DNA of 64,000 bases from Amphibacillus indicireducens (GCF_039539605.1 NZ_BAABDL010000067.1:25567-89566); one strand, 5' to 3'; counted from the first letter of the stretch, positions 1 through 8,887 are shown. Program-made: numbers and translations. Notes: generated by a model not told the origin, from the sequence alone.

Positions 1-2517
1 CTCGTTGATGAGTATCAGGATACGAATATGGTTCAAGAAACAATTATTAAGCTTGTTGCACGTGAAAACCCAGGCAACCTCTTCATGGTAGGGGATGTTA
101 AACAAAGTATTTATCGTTTTCGTCACGCTGAACCGTCATTATTTATTGAAAAATATAAACGGTTTGCCAAGCCAGAAGCAACAGGTAAGCGGATTGATTT
201 AGCGAAAAACTTCCGCAGTCGTGAGCAAGTTTTAACAGCGACGAACTATATTTTTAGGCAAATTCTAGATGAAGAAGTTGGGGAGATTAGTTATGATGAG
301 GATGCTGAATTAATCTACGGAAACTTAAGCTATAATGATGCAACGCAAGAGGATGTAGAAGCGGAACTGGTGATTATTGATCGAGAAACTCAAGAATCAA
401 CTGATCCAGAGGCTGAGGATGATGTGCCGATTGATTTAGCGAAAGCAGAAATTGAAGCACGCGCTTATGCGAAACGGATTAAACAATGGATTGGAACGGA
501 TGGTTCAGAGCCGCGACTCATTTTCGATAAGGATACGGGGATGAGCCGACCGGCACAGTATCGAGATATTGTGATTTTATTCCGTTCAATGACTTGGGCG
601 CCAACGGTTATGGAAGAATTAAAGAAACAAGGGATCCCTGTTTATGCTGAACTAACGACTGGTTATTTAGAAGCAATTGAAATTCAAGTCATGTTAAACG
701 TCTTAAAAGTAATTGATAATGCTAAGCAAGATATTCCGCTAGCGAGTGTGTTAAAGTCACCGATTGTCGGGATCAATGAAGAAGAATTGACCCAAGTTCG
801 GTTAGCGAATCAAAGGGTCAGCTATTATGAAGCATTGGTTGAGTTTTTACCGACGATTGCAGATCAGCAGTTAAAAACAAAGCTCACTCAATTTATTGAG
901 CGTCTAACAAGTTGGCGTGCGCTAGCGAGACGTGGCAGTTTATCTGATCTCGTTTGGCAAATTTATCGTGAAACCGGTTATTATGATTTTGTCGCGGGTA
1001 TGCCAGGTGGGCGTCAACGCCAAGCAAACTTAAGGGCGCTTTATGACCGGGCACGTGGTTATGAACAGACGTCATTCCGTGGTTTGTTCCGCTTTTTAAG
1101 AATGATCGAACGAATGGAAGAACGTGGTGAAGACCTTGGAGCGGCACGTGCGCTTGGTGAACAAGAAGATGTTGTCCGAATTACGACGATCCATAAAAGT
1201 AAGGGACTTGAATTTCCAATTGTCATATTAGGAGCGATGGATAAAGCATTCAACCAGCAAGATTTACGTCAACGTTATTTACTGCATAAAGATTTTGGCT
1301 TTGGCAGTCGTTACATTGACCCTGAAAAGCGAATTATGTATCCAACATTACTCTACTATGCAATCAGGCAATATATGAAGCGTGAATTATGGGCCGAAGA
1401 AATGCGGGTGCTTTATGTTGCCTTAACGCGGGCGAAGGAAAAACTTGTTATGATTGGTACCGTTAATTCATTTGAAAAGAAGCAAGCGAATTGGCTTGAG
1501 ACAGTTGAACATCAAGATTGGACGTTGCCGAGTGCGACACGCCTGCAAATGGCAAGTTACATGGATTGGGTCGGTTCGAGCGTGATTCGCCACCACCAAG
1601 CTGAAGAATTAAGAGACGATCAGCAGGCAGTCAAGATAAAAGAGGACGTTTTTAACGATCAATCTGTTTGGAAAATTAGTCTAGAGCATGCCCGTCATTA
1701 TCAAACCGTTTCTGAAGAGAAACAAATTGAAATAGTTGATTTGAAAGATAAAATAAATGCTGGTCAACCCGTTGATGGGGTAGATCCAAAACAAGATGCG
1801 CGTGTTGCTGATCGCCTGTCATTTAGCTATCGCTATTTACAAGCGACAGAACATCGGGCGAAACAATCTGTGACTGAGATTAAACGCCAACAGGAGCAAT
1901 TAGATGAAAATGCAGCAACAGATATGATTCGGACGTTCCAACCACAAATTGCAGAACGACCAACATTTATGCAAAAAGAACAGAAACTGAGTCGGACAGA
2001 AATTGGAACGGCGATGCATACGGTGATGCAACATATTTCATTTGAGCAAGAATGGGATCAGGATAAATTGGATGAATTTGTTCAGCAACTTGTCGTTAAA
2101 GAAATTTTGACGGATCAGCAAAGTAAAGTGATTGACTTAGCCGCGATTGAACAGTTTTTTGCTAGTGAGGCTTATCAAGTGATTAAGCGTGCGAAGCAAA
2201 TTGATCGAGAGGTTCCATTTAGTGCGATGATTCCAGCGAGTCAAGTTTATCAAGGCTGGCAAGCTGAGCATGAAGAGGAGATCTTTTTACAAGGAATTAT
2301 CGATCTGTTGATTGAGACAGACGACGGTTGGACAATTATTGATTATAAAACGGATTGGGTCAATTCAGTCGTTGATGATCGAGAAATTAATCGATTGAAA
2401 AAAAGTTATCAAACACAGATTAAGCTTTACAAACAAGCGATTGAAATGATTCTACAAGTTGAAATTAACCAAGCTTATTTGTATTTCTTCAACCAAAGCT
2501 TATTAATTAAACTCTAA
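1..2517 (+). CDS. addA: AddA helicase-nuclease subunit, 5'-truncated by window start
   Basis: This is the A subunit of the AddAB (RexAB) double-strand-break resection enzyme, a cytoplasmic ATP-dependent helicase and nuclease that prepares ends for RecA. The reading frame is open from base 1 and begins with LVDEYQDTN, the UvrD-type Walker B motif, so the start codon and about 400 N-terminal residues (Walker A, motif Ia) lie before the window. Further helicase motifs are visible: GDVKQSIYRFR, ITTIHKSKGLEFP (motif V) and RVLYVALTRAKEKL (motif VI). The C-terminus carries the RecB-type nuclease motif GIIDLLIE then IIDYKTDW. addB would be expected just upstream. Nothing suggests damage to the visible part. 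Confidence 0.96.
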   Translation, partial: LVDEYQDTNMVQETIIKLVARENPGNLFMVGDVKQSIYRFRHAEPSLFIEKYKRFAKPEATGKRIDLAKNFRSREQVLTATNYIFRQILDEEVGEISYDEDAELIYGNLSYNDATQEDVEAELVIIDRETQESTDPEAEDDVPIDLAKAEIEARAYAKRIKQWIGTDGSEPRLIFDKDTGMSRPAQYRDIVILFRSMTWAPTVMEELKKQGIPVYAELTTGYLEAIEIQVMLNVLKVIDNAKQDIPLASVLKSPIVGINEEELTQVRLANQRVSYYEALVEFLPTIADQQLKTKLTQFIERLTSWRALARRGSLSDLVWQIYRETGYYDFVAGMPGGRQRQANLRALYDRARGYEQTSFRGLFRFLRMIERMEERGEDLGAARALGEQEDVVRITTIHKSKGLEFPIVILGAMDKAFNQQDLRQRYLLHKDFGFGSRYIDPEKRIMYPTLLYYAIRQYMKRELWAEEMRVLYVALTRAKEKLVMIGTVNSFEKKQANWLETVEHQDWTLPSATRLQMASYMDWVGSSVIRHHQAEELRDDQQAVKIKEDVFNDQSVWKISLEHARHYQTVSEEKQIEIVDLKDKINAGQPVDGVDPKQDARVADRLSFSYRYLQATEHRAKQSVTEIKRQQEQLDENAATDMIRTFQPQIAERPTFMQKEQKLSRTEIGTAMHTVMQHISFEQEWDQDKLDEFVQQLVVKEILTDQQSKVIDLAAIEQFFASEAYQVIKRAKQIDREVPFSAMIPASQVYQGWQAEHEEEIFLQGIIDLLIETDDGWTIIDYKTDWVNSVVDDREINRLKKSYQTQIKLYKQAIEMILQVEINQAYLYFFNQSLLIKL

Positions 2518-2521
2518 ATTT

Positions 2522-2605
2522 AAACGAACGATTAGAATTGATGCTTTCACAAGAGTGACTTATTCACTCCTAATTCTCAAAGCAGCCACTTCAATCGTTC
2601 GTTTT
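2522..2605 (+). terminator. Possible structured terminator after addA
   Basis: A 12-bp perfect stem (aaacgaacgatt at 2522-2533 with aatcgttcgttt at 2593-2604) closes a loop of about 60 bases that holds a further small hairpin (gagtga/tcactc). Only four T follow the closing stem, so it is not a classical terminator, but its place directly after the addA stop fits transcript 3'-end formation. Confidence 0.4.
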
Positions 2606-2718
2606 AAAATGGTGATTAATGGACAAAAGGACAATGATCAACTCAAAATTTCGAATAATTGTTTGTCGGATTAATTAACTGAAAAGTACAAAAAAAATAA
2701 AAACTCAAAGTCTAACTA

Positions 2719-2771
2719 TTGACAGTTTACATAAACATGATAGACTTAACTGATAATGAATCTCATTATCA
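2719..2771 (+). promoter_or_regulatory. Promoter with Fur box
   Basis: A TTGACA -35 (2719-2724) is followed at 16 bases by a weak -10 tagact (2741-2746). Directly downstream, over the expected transcription start, is a perfect inverted repeat with 9-bp arms tgataatga (2751-2759) and tcattatca (2763-2771) around a 3-base centre. This matches the Bacillus Fur box core TGATAATnATTATCA in half-site sequence, although the centre is longer. Iron repression of the ATPase gene at 2853 is inferred. The remaining bases between addA and this promoter show nothing recognisable. Confidence 0.75.
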
Positions 2772-2852
2772 TGAGAGAAAGCAAACGAACTTGCTCATGC
2801 TTAATTAGATAGAGTGTGCTTATAAACATCTTACTGTAGAGGAGAATCGAAC

Positions 2853-3611
2853 ATGGTGGAGATCAAAGATGTTGTTAAAACGTATGGTGAATCAATTGTT
2901 GTCGATCATGTTTCAATGTCGATACCAAAAGGAAAAATTACTTCCTTTATTGGCCCAAATGGGGCAGGTAAAAGTACGCTCTTATCAATCGTCAGTCGTC
3001 TAATTGCCAAAGATCATGGAGAAGTTTTAATCGATGATCAAGAGGTTACAGCAGCAAATAATAAAGAATTAGCTAAGAAACTTTCGATACTAAAGCAGTC
3101 AAATCATATTAATGTCCGTTTGACTGTTAGACAATTAGTTAGTTTTGGTCGTTTCCCATATTCTAAAGGCCGATTGACGGCACTTGATCAAAAGATGATA
3201 GATAGTGCAATTACCTACATGGAACTAGAAGAAATGGAAGATAAATTTTTAGATCAACTGAGTGGTGGTCAAAAGCAAAGAGCTTATATTGCGATGGTAA
3301 TAGCCCAGGATACAGACTATATTTTGCTAGATGAACCGCTTAACAATTTAGACATGAAGCATTCCGTTCAAATTATGAAAGTGTTAAGAAGGCTAGTCGA
3401 TGAACTAGGTAAGACTGTCGTTATCGTTTTACATGATGTTAACTTTGCTTCTGTCTATTCAGATTATATCGTTGCCCTTAGAGATGGGAAAATTGTCAAA
3501 AAAGGAAAAACGAATGAAATTATTAATAATGGTGTCTTAAAAGAAGTTTATGACATGGATATTCAAATCCATGATATCGATCAATGTCGAATTTGTTTAT
3601 ATTTTAATTAA
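2853..3611 (+). CDS. Siderophore-type ABC transporter ATP-binding protein (YclP/FepC-like), orphan
   Basis: This 252-residue protein is the ATPase of an iron(III)-siderophore importer. It shows Walker A GPNGAGKST (about residue 35), the signature LSGGQKQR (about 137) and Walker B YILLDEPLNNLD, followed by the switch region VIVLHDVNFA. Length and sequence resemble YclP of the petrobactin system and other FecCD-associated ATPases. The start is set by gaggagaatcg 8 bases before the ATG. The gene stands alone: no permease or binding protein is within the window on either side, so it probably serves permeases encoded elsewhere or is a spare ATPase. A Fur-box promoter precedes it and a terminator follows, so it forms its own transcription unit. 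Confidence 0.9.
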   Translation: MVEIKDVVKTYGESIVVDHVSMSIPKGKITSFIGPNGAGKSTLLSIVSRLIAKDHGEVLIDDQEVTAANNKELAKKLSILKQSNHINVRLTVRQLVSFGRFPYSKGRLTALDQKMIDSAITYMELEEMEDKFLDQLSGGQKQRAYIAMVIAQDTDYILLDEPLNNLDMKHSVQIMKVLRRLVDELGKTVVIVLHDVNFASVYSDYIVALRDGKIVKKGKTNEIINNGVLKEVYDMDIQIHDIDQCRICLYFN

Positions 3612-3626
3612 ATAATCACTGAAGAG

Positions 3627-3662
3627 GAAAATGAACATGATTTTGATCATTTTCTTTTTTTT
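3627..3662 (+). terminator. Rho-independent terminator
   Basis: Arms gaaaatga (3627-3634) and tcattttc (3647-3654) are followed by an eight-T run. It ends the siderophore ATPase transcript. Confidence 0.8.
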
Positions 3663-3779
3663 TAATTAAAAAGCTTGAAAATTATAGTTGAATAACCGAA
3701 AATGTTATAGAAGGGTAAAAAGATATAGGATTAAGGTTCTAGACACGAATGTTTTCCTAAGAAGAGAAGGATGATGATA

Positions 3780-4244
3780 ATGACAACAGAGCTGAAGAAC
3801 ATCAACGAATTAGTCAAAGAAGTATATAACGGAACAATTTATGCAGTAAAAAATATTATACCCTTTGACCCGTCGGTTGGATCGCCACAACTAATTAATC
3901 CACCGTTAAGTGTGAATTTTGGTGTGATGATCGGTTTTACTGGTGGATTGAAGGGTGAACTTGTTTTAAAATCAGACCAAGACTTTATTAGTAAAATTGG
4001 TGAGTCAATGTTTGGCATGCCTGTTTCTGGGGATATGCTCGAATCATTTGCTGGTGAACTCGGGAATATGATTGCAGGGAGCTTGTCAACGTATTTGGCG
4101 GAGAAGGACATCCGAACAGATATTACGCACCCAACTGTTTTACAAGGCGATGCACAACTATCAGGATTTAAACGAGCACTGTTAGTAGAAGTAAAATATC
4201 AGGATGACAATGTTTTATCGGTTCATTTACTACTCAATTTATAA
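3780..4244 (+). CDS. cheX: CheX-family chemotaxis phosphatase
   Basis: CheX removes the phosphate from CheY-P. The 154-residue protein has the CheX/CheC-type helix with the conserved E..N pair in ELGNMIAGS, flanked by the two-layer alpha/beta fold typical of the family. Three in-frame ATG codons lie at 3771, 3774 and 3780. The ribosome site gagaagg ends at 3770, so only the ATG at 3780 (MTTELKN) has a workable spacing, and that start is used here. It opens a run of chemotaxis genes (cheX, cheW, cheY, MCP) on the same strand. No CheA, CheB or CheR gene is nearby. Confidence 0.85.
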   Translation: MTTELKNINELVKEVYNGTIYAVKNIIPFDPSVGSPQLINPPLSVNFGVMIGFTGGLKGELVLKSDQDFISKIGESMFGMPVSGDMLESFAGELGNMIAGSLSTYLAEKDIRTDITHPTVLQGDAQLSGFKRALLVEVKYQDDNVLSVHLLLNL

Positions 4245-4347
4245 AGAATTAATTAAGTTTAGCTAAAATGTTATCAGTTATTCTAGGTAATAGCTGGTTA
4301 AACATGCTATAATTGAGATACAAAAGAAAGGTAAAGGAGTTATCGAT

Positions 4348-4869
4348 ATGAGCACTGAAAAGTATATTGTTTTCCAATTAAATGACCAAGAATATGGCAC
4401 AAGTATTGAACAGATCGTTTCGATTGAAAGATTATTAAAAGTTGTTTCTTTACCAAAGGTTTCAGATTTTATTGAGGGCATTACAAAATTACGTGGTGAT
4501 GTGATTCCAGTAATTGATTTGAAAAAGCGGATGGACTTGCCTCATTCTGAAGAGACGGATCAATCGAGAATGCTCGTTTCAAATGTTGATGATCTGTCAG
4601 TTGGCTTTCTTGTCGATGCTGCATCAGATGTTATCGATATTGATGATTCAATGATTGAACCAGCTCCAACAACAATTAAAGGGATCGATGTTAACTTTTT
4701 AAGTGGTGTTGCGAAGCTTGAGGATCGTCTATTATTACTAGTCGATTTGTCGTATGTATTAAATTATGAAGAAATCACAGAAGTTAAACAAGTCGTTGAA
4801 GATGAAGTAAATGAGGACGGTCAAGCTTCAGATTTAGAAGAAGACATCTTAGCAGAGACAGAAGAATAG
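4348..4869 (+). CDS. cheW: CheW coupling protein with acidic C-terminal tail
   Basis: CheW links chemoreceptors to the CheA kinase in the membrane array. The 173-residue product begins with the usual KYIVFQLNDQEYG strand and contains KLRGDVIPVIDLKKR, the conserved CheW receptor/CheA contact region. After the SH3-like core (to about residue 145) there is an acidic tail rich in Glu and Asp, about 25 residues longer than a minimal CheW. The ribosome site aaaggag precedes the ATG by 9 bases. It is 14 bases upstream of cheY and surely cotranscribed with it. Confidence 0.93.
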   Translation: MSTEKYIVFQLNDQEYGTSIEQIVSIERLLKVVSLPKVSDFIEGITKLRGDVIPVIDLKKRMDLPHSEETDQSRMLVSNVDDLSVGFLVDAASDVIDIDDSMIEPAPTTIKGIDVNFLSGVAKLEDRLLLLVDLSYVLNYEEITEVKQVVEDEVNEDGQASDLEEDILAETEE

Positions 4870-4883
4870 GGAGAGATAGTAGA

Positions 4884-5240
4884 ATGGCTCGGATATTAAT
4901 TACAGATGATGCAGCTTTTATGCGCATGCAATTAAAAAACATTTTTGAATCACTTGGGCATGAAGTTGTTGGAGAAGCGGAAAATGGACAAGTCGCAATC
5001 GATTTATATCAAGAGTTAAAACCCGATTTAGTTACAATGGATATTACAATGCCAGAAATGAATGGGGTTGAAGCGGTTAAGGGGATTAAGAAAAATGATC
5101 CAAACGCAACGATTGTGATGTGTTCAGCAATGGGGCAGCAACAAATGGTTCTAGAAGCAATTCAAGCAGGGGCAAAAGATTTTATTGTTAAGCCGTTTGA
5201 TCAAGAACGGATTAAACAAGCCATTGAAAAAATATTTTAA
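4884..5240 (+). CDS. cheY: CheY response regulator
   Basis: This is a single-domain receiver protein of 118 residues that binds the flagellar switch when phosphorylated. The acidic pocket D8/D9, the phosphoacceptor D53 in VTMDITMPEMNG, the switch residue S81 and K103 in VKPF are all present. It has no output domain. Its place between cheW and a chemoreceptor, with cheX upstream, supports CheY rather than another stand-alone receiver. Confidence 0.94.
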   Translation: MARILITDDAAFMRMQLKNIFESLGHEVVGEAENGQVAIDLYQELKPDLVTMDITMPEMNGVEAVKGIKKNDPNATIVMCSAMGQQQMVLEAIQAGAKDFIVKPFDQERIKQAIEKIF

Positions 5241-5327
5241 TAAAGGGATTAAAGTGAGATTCATCGCTAGCTACTTAAAGAGAGAGATTGTTAGGGTTCT
5301 AACTACTTAATTAAGGAGAATTGATGG

Positions 5328-6560
5328 ATGAGAAACAGAAGAAATCTGATATTATTAATTGGTATGATCAGTCTTTTACATATCGTTGCATTCGGGTATA
5401 GTTTGTTTTCATTAAATGTGCTTACAAAAATCAGCATTGAAGGCATTGTCTTCATTGCGCTTGCGATTATTGCTAGCTTTATTATCGCGATTTTATTTAT
5501 GAAAACGAACAAAAAAGATCAACACTTAATTGAAGCGCGTCTTGATGCATTATTATCAGATCGTTTGGAAGCATTACCTGAAGGAAAGATAAAAGATCAA
5601 TCAATGAAAGTGATCGACGGTAAAATTCAACTCGTGCATCAACAAATCACAACGATGCAAAATTTCACAACTAAATTAACAGAGTATGTTAGCGAGCAAG
5701 CAACTATTTTGAATAACAGTATGATTCGTTTAACAGATGATAGCCAAAATATTACCCGCACGATTCACGAAATGACAAGTGGCTCTGAGGGACAATCATC
5801 ATCAGCTAGCACATTAAAAGAAACGATGATTCAATTCACAGATATAATTAAGGATGTTGCGGTCAACGGTGAAGCGATTAAAACAGAGTCTCAACAGATG
5901 CTCGATATTACAAACCAAAGTGAAGAGTTGATGGATCTATCTGTTGAAAAAATGGATATCATCGATAATACAATCAAGCAATCCTTAGAAAAAGTAAAAG
6001 GCTTAGACGACATGACCTTGAAAATCACTGAGTTAGTCACAGTGATTCAAGAAGTTGCTGAACAGACAAACTTGTTAGCATTAAATGCTGCGATTGAAGC
6101 GGCACGTGCAGGTGAACATGGTAAAGGATTTGCCGTTGTTGCAGATGAAGTGCGTAAACTGGCAGAACAAGTTAGTTTATCCATTAATGATATTACGACA
6201 ACGACAACAGCGATTCAAGAAGAATCATCAGCAGCTGTTACGGCACTTGAAGAAGGCTATCAAGCAGTTAATGAAGGGGCGAAACAGATCCAAACGACTG
6301 GTGAGACAATTAAAAATCTAAATGGAATCATTAATCAAATGGGTGGAGAAATCGATCATACGTACAATGCCCTCTATGATTTATTAGATGATACAAAAAC
6401 GATCAATGACGCGATCACAACGATCGCTAGCGTTTCCGAACAATCAGCAGCCGGTATGGCTGAAGCTGATTCGGCTTCGAGCAGATTAAATCAGCTGATT
6501 ACTGAATTAAAAGAGATGCAAGAAAATTACGAACAAAATATTGCCGAACTTTATAATTAA
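5328..6560 (+). CDS. Methyl-accepting chemotaxis protein lacking a sensory domain
   Basis: The 410-residue receptor has two N-terminal membrane helices (about residues 7-29 and 38-58) joined by a loop of only about eight residues, so there is no extracellular ligand domain. No obvious HAMP or PAS domain precedes the coiled coil. The signalling tip is intact: EVAEQTNLLALNAAIEAARA through VVADEVRKLAEQ at about residues 240-280. Such receptors are thought to sense membrane state or an intracellular cue; the stimulus here is unknown. It follows cheY by 87 bases and has its own ribosome site (aaggaga). Confidence 0.93.
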   Translation: MRNRRNLILLIGMISLLHIVAFGYSLFSLNVLTKISIEGIVFIALAIIASFIIAILFMKTNKKDQHLIEARLDALLSDRLEALPEGKIKDQSMKVIDGKIQLVHQQITTMQNFTTKLTEYVSEQATILNNSMIRLTDDSQNITRTIHEMTSGSEGQSSSASTLKETMIQFTDIIKDVAVNGEAIKTESQQMLDITNQSEELMDLSVEKMDIIDNTIKQSLEKVKGLDDMTLKITELVTVIQEVAEQTNLLALNAAIEAARAGEHGKGFAVVADEVRKLAEQVSLSINDITTTTTAIQEESSAAVTALEEGYQAVNEGAKQIQTTGETIKNLNGIINQMGGEIDHTYNALYDLLDDTKTINDAITTIASVSEQSAAGMAEADSASSRLNQLITELKEMQENYEQNIAELYN

Positions 6561-6576
6561 CGAACGATGATCTTGA

Positions 6577-6618
6577 CCTGCAAAATTACTTTTCATCATA
6601 ATTTTGCGGGTTATTTTT
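6577..6618 (+). terminator. Terminator of the chemotaxis cluster
   Basis: A 12-bp stem (cctgcaaaatta at 6577-6588 with taattttgcggg at 6599-6610, one G-U pair) is followed by ttattttt. Confidence 0.88.
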
Positions 6619-6723
6619 AATGGTTATAACCAAGTTAAATGATCGGTTTTAACGAAATGAATTGCATCTTCAACTTAAAAACCATAGAATAAATAGTAAT
6701 TCATACGATCAAGGAGGAGCGGA

Positions 6724-7887
6724 ATGTCAATTTTTCAAACGTATATTAAGAATGAACGTCAACAACAATTAATTGATTTAGCAGAACGACTCGCGAATCA
6801 AGCACAGAAGCGGGTTAAGCAAGCTGAGGAAACAGCACAACTTCCTGAAGCAACGATTGCTGACTTCAAGCAAGAGCATTTTTTCTCACTTACTCTACCA
6901 AAAAATTTAGGTGGGCAAGGTTTATCATTATATGAATTTGTCCTCGTTCAGGAACGTCTTGCAGCAGGAGATGGCGCAACAGCCCTATCTGTCGGTTGGC
7001 ATTTAGGAATTGTCAAAGAGCTCTCAGAAGAAAAGACCTGGGAACCAAAAGTATTCGACTGGTTTGCCAAACAAGTAGCCGAGGAGCAAGTCCTTGTTAA
7101 TCGGATCGCATCCGAACGGGCAACAGGTAGCCCAACACGTGGCGGTGTTCCCCAAACGACCGCAACTAGAGTGGGCGACCACTATCTGATCACTGGCCAG
7201 AAATCATTTTCTACGATGGCTGCCGTGCTAGACTACTATATTGTTTCGGCCTACGTTGAAGATCAAGATGCCGTTGGTTCTTTTTTAATAAAAAGTGATG
7301 CACCAGGGATCTCAATTGATAAAACGTGGGACACACTCAGTATGAGAGGCACGGGGAGTGACGATCTCATTTTTGATCAAGTAAAAGTTGATCCAACGAT
7401 GCTCGTTGAGCTAAATAAGCAAGCAAATCCTCGGAAAGCGAAAGGTTGGTTACTGCATATCCCTGCGACGTATCTAGGAATTGCAATTGCAGCACGAAAT
7501 GAGGCAATTGAGTTTGCGAAAAATTTCAAACCGAACAGCTTGAAAACATCGATCGCAGAAGTGCCACACATTCAGCAAAAAATTGGTGAAATGGATTTAA
7601 AATTGATGCAGGCGAGAAGCTTTATGTATCAAGTTGCTACCGAATGGGATAATCGTGCATCAGAGGAACGTCAACAATTGAGTGCAGAATTGGCTGCTGT
7701 AAAAACTGCTGCGACAAACATTGCCAATGAAGTCGTTGATCTTGCGATGCGAATTGCAGGCGGAAGGGGTCTTTCAAAAGCTTTTCGATTTGAACAATTT
7801 TATCGAGATGTCAGAGCAGGTCTCCATAATCCACCGATGGATGATATGGTGCTCCAGATTCTTGCTAAACGTGCACTGTCAGAATGA
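6724..7887 (+). CDS. Acyl-CoA dehydrogenase superfamily flavoprotein (YdbM-like)
   Basis: The 387-residue product has the three-part acyl-CoA dehydrogenase fold: an N-terminal helical domain with LPKNLGGQGLSLYEF, a central beta domain with ITGQKSFST, and a C-terminal helical domain with RIAGGRGLSKAFRFEQFYRDVRA. The position of the classical catalytic Glu (YEG motif) reads LHNPPMD here, so it may not be a beta-oxidation enzyme; DszC/SfnC-type flavin monooxygenases share this lack. B. subtilis YdbM, the closest family I recognise, is in the sulfur (CymR) regulon. The start follows a strong caaggagg site. No fatty-acid genes are adjacent. Confidence 0.82.
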   Translation: MSIFQTYIKNERQQQLIDLAERLANQAQKRVKQAEETAQLPEATIADFKQEHFFSLTLPKNLGGQGLSLYEFVLVQERLAAGDGATALSVGWHLGIVKELSEEKTWEPKVFDWFAKQVAEEQVLVNRIASERATGSPTRGGVPQTTATRVGDHYLITGQKSFSTMAAVLDYYIVSAYVEDQDAVGSFLIKSDAPGISIDKTWDTLSMRGTGSDDLIFDQVKVDPTMLVELNKQANPRKAKGWLLHIPATYLGIAIAARNEAIEFAKNFKPNSLKTSIAEVPHIQQKIGEMDLKLMQARSFMYQVATEWDNRASEERQQLSAELAAVKTAATNIANEVVDLAMRIAGGRGLSKAFRFEQFYRDVRAGLHNPPMDDMVLQILAKRALSE

Positions 7888-7893
7888 TGTACT

Positions 7894-7935
7894 AAACACC
7901 CCTTAATTGAGCATAGCTTATTAAGGGGTGTTTTT
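7894..7935 (+). terminator. Terminator whose 3' arm carries the next gene's ribosome site
   Basis: Perfect 13-bp arms aaacaccccttaa (7894-7906) and ttaaggggtgttt (7921-7933) with a 14-base loop and five T. The T-run ends one base before the ATG of the carboxypeptidase at 7936, and the 3' arm contains aaggggtg, the only ribosome site for that gene. Confidence 0.9.
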
Positions 7936-8868
7936 ATGGAAAATCAATTTAAACTTGCTGAAATTTATCGCTATCTAGACCTTGAACGAGACTTACAACA
8001 GTTGAAAAATCACTATTCAAATTTAATCGAACTTGAAACGATAGGTTTCTCAGTTGAGGGACGCAAACTTTATGGATTAAAAGTTGGAACAGGTCAGCAC
8101 AAAGTGATTTGTCATGGTGCCCATCACGCCCGAGAATGGATGACCTCACGGTTAATTGTTGATTTTATCTATCATCTGTTAAGCAGTCAAAATGAACCGT
8201 GGCGTCAGATTAGAGAAGAATGGTTAGACACGGTTAGCTTTTGGTTTATCCCAATGGTTAACCCTGATGGTGTCACATTAGTTCAAGATGGGCCAAACCG
8301 TTTTTCTAATCGAGAGCAACTGCTTGATCTAAATGGACAATCGTTAGATTTCTCAAGTTGGAAGGCAAACGGTCGAGGGGTTGATTTAAATCGCCAATAT
8401 CCGATCGATTGGGAGGAGATTCAAGCTAATCCAGGTCAACCGAGTCCAACAAACTATAAAGGTGAGCAACCGTTAAGTGAGCCTGAAATCAAGGCACTTG
8501 TCAATTTTGTTACGAAGCATCAATTCGATTGTGCGCTTGCTTATCATTCATCAGGTGAGGAAATCTTCTGGCGTTATAAACTACCAAATCCATACGTCAA
8601 TCAATTTCGTCCATTAGCTGACAAACTAGCAGAAGTGACAAGTTATAGTTTAATTGAGCCAGAGGGGATCCCAAGTGGTGGTGGGTTTACCGATTGGTTT
8701 TTAACAAAATTTAAAAAGCCTTCATTTACGTTTGAAATCGCACCATACGTCGGTTCACGTCCTGTTCCGAATCACCTCTATCATCAAATATTTGAAGATA
8801 ATCAGTTCGTACTGCATACGGTTGGAGAGTTTTTAATGGATAAAATGACTAAACAACACAAAATATGA
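7936..8868 (+). CDS. M14 family zinc carboxypeptidase, cytoplasmic
   Basis: This is a 310-residue metallopeptidase of family M14. The zinc site is seen in HGAHHAREW (H and E ligands) and LAYHSSGE (third His); MVNPDGV and RGVDLNRQYP form the substrate-binding region and FTFEIAPYVG carries the catalytic Glu. There is no signal peptide and no LysM or Ig-like domain, unlike the exported gamma-D-glutamyl-diamino-acid endopeptidases, so it probably trims peptides or recycled muropeptides in the cytoplasm. The start is supported by the typical YRYLDLERDL prodomain-like opening. Its ribosome site lies inside the terminator hairpin of the upstream gene. Confidence 0.88.
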   Translation: MENQFKLAEIYRYLDLERDLQQLKNHYSNLIELETIGFSVEGRKLYGLKVGTGQHKVICHGAHHAREWMTSRLIVDFIYHLLSSQNEPWRQIREEWLDTVSFWFIPMVNPDGVTLVQDGPNRFSNREQLLDLNGQSLDFSSWKANGRGVDLNRQYPIDWEEIQANPGQPSPTNYKGEQPLSEPEIKALVNFVTKHQFDCALAYHSSGEEIFWRYKLPNPYVNQFRPLADKLAEVTSYSLIEPEGIPSGGGFTDWFLTKFKKPSFTFEIAPYVGSRPVPNHLYHQIFEDNQFVLHTVGEFLMDKMTKQHKI

Positions 8869-8887
8869 TGCAAGTATTCTGATAATT

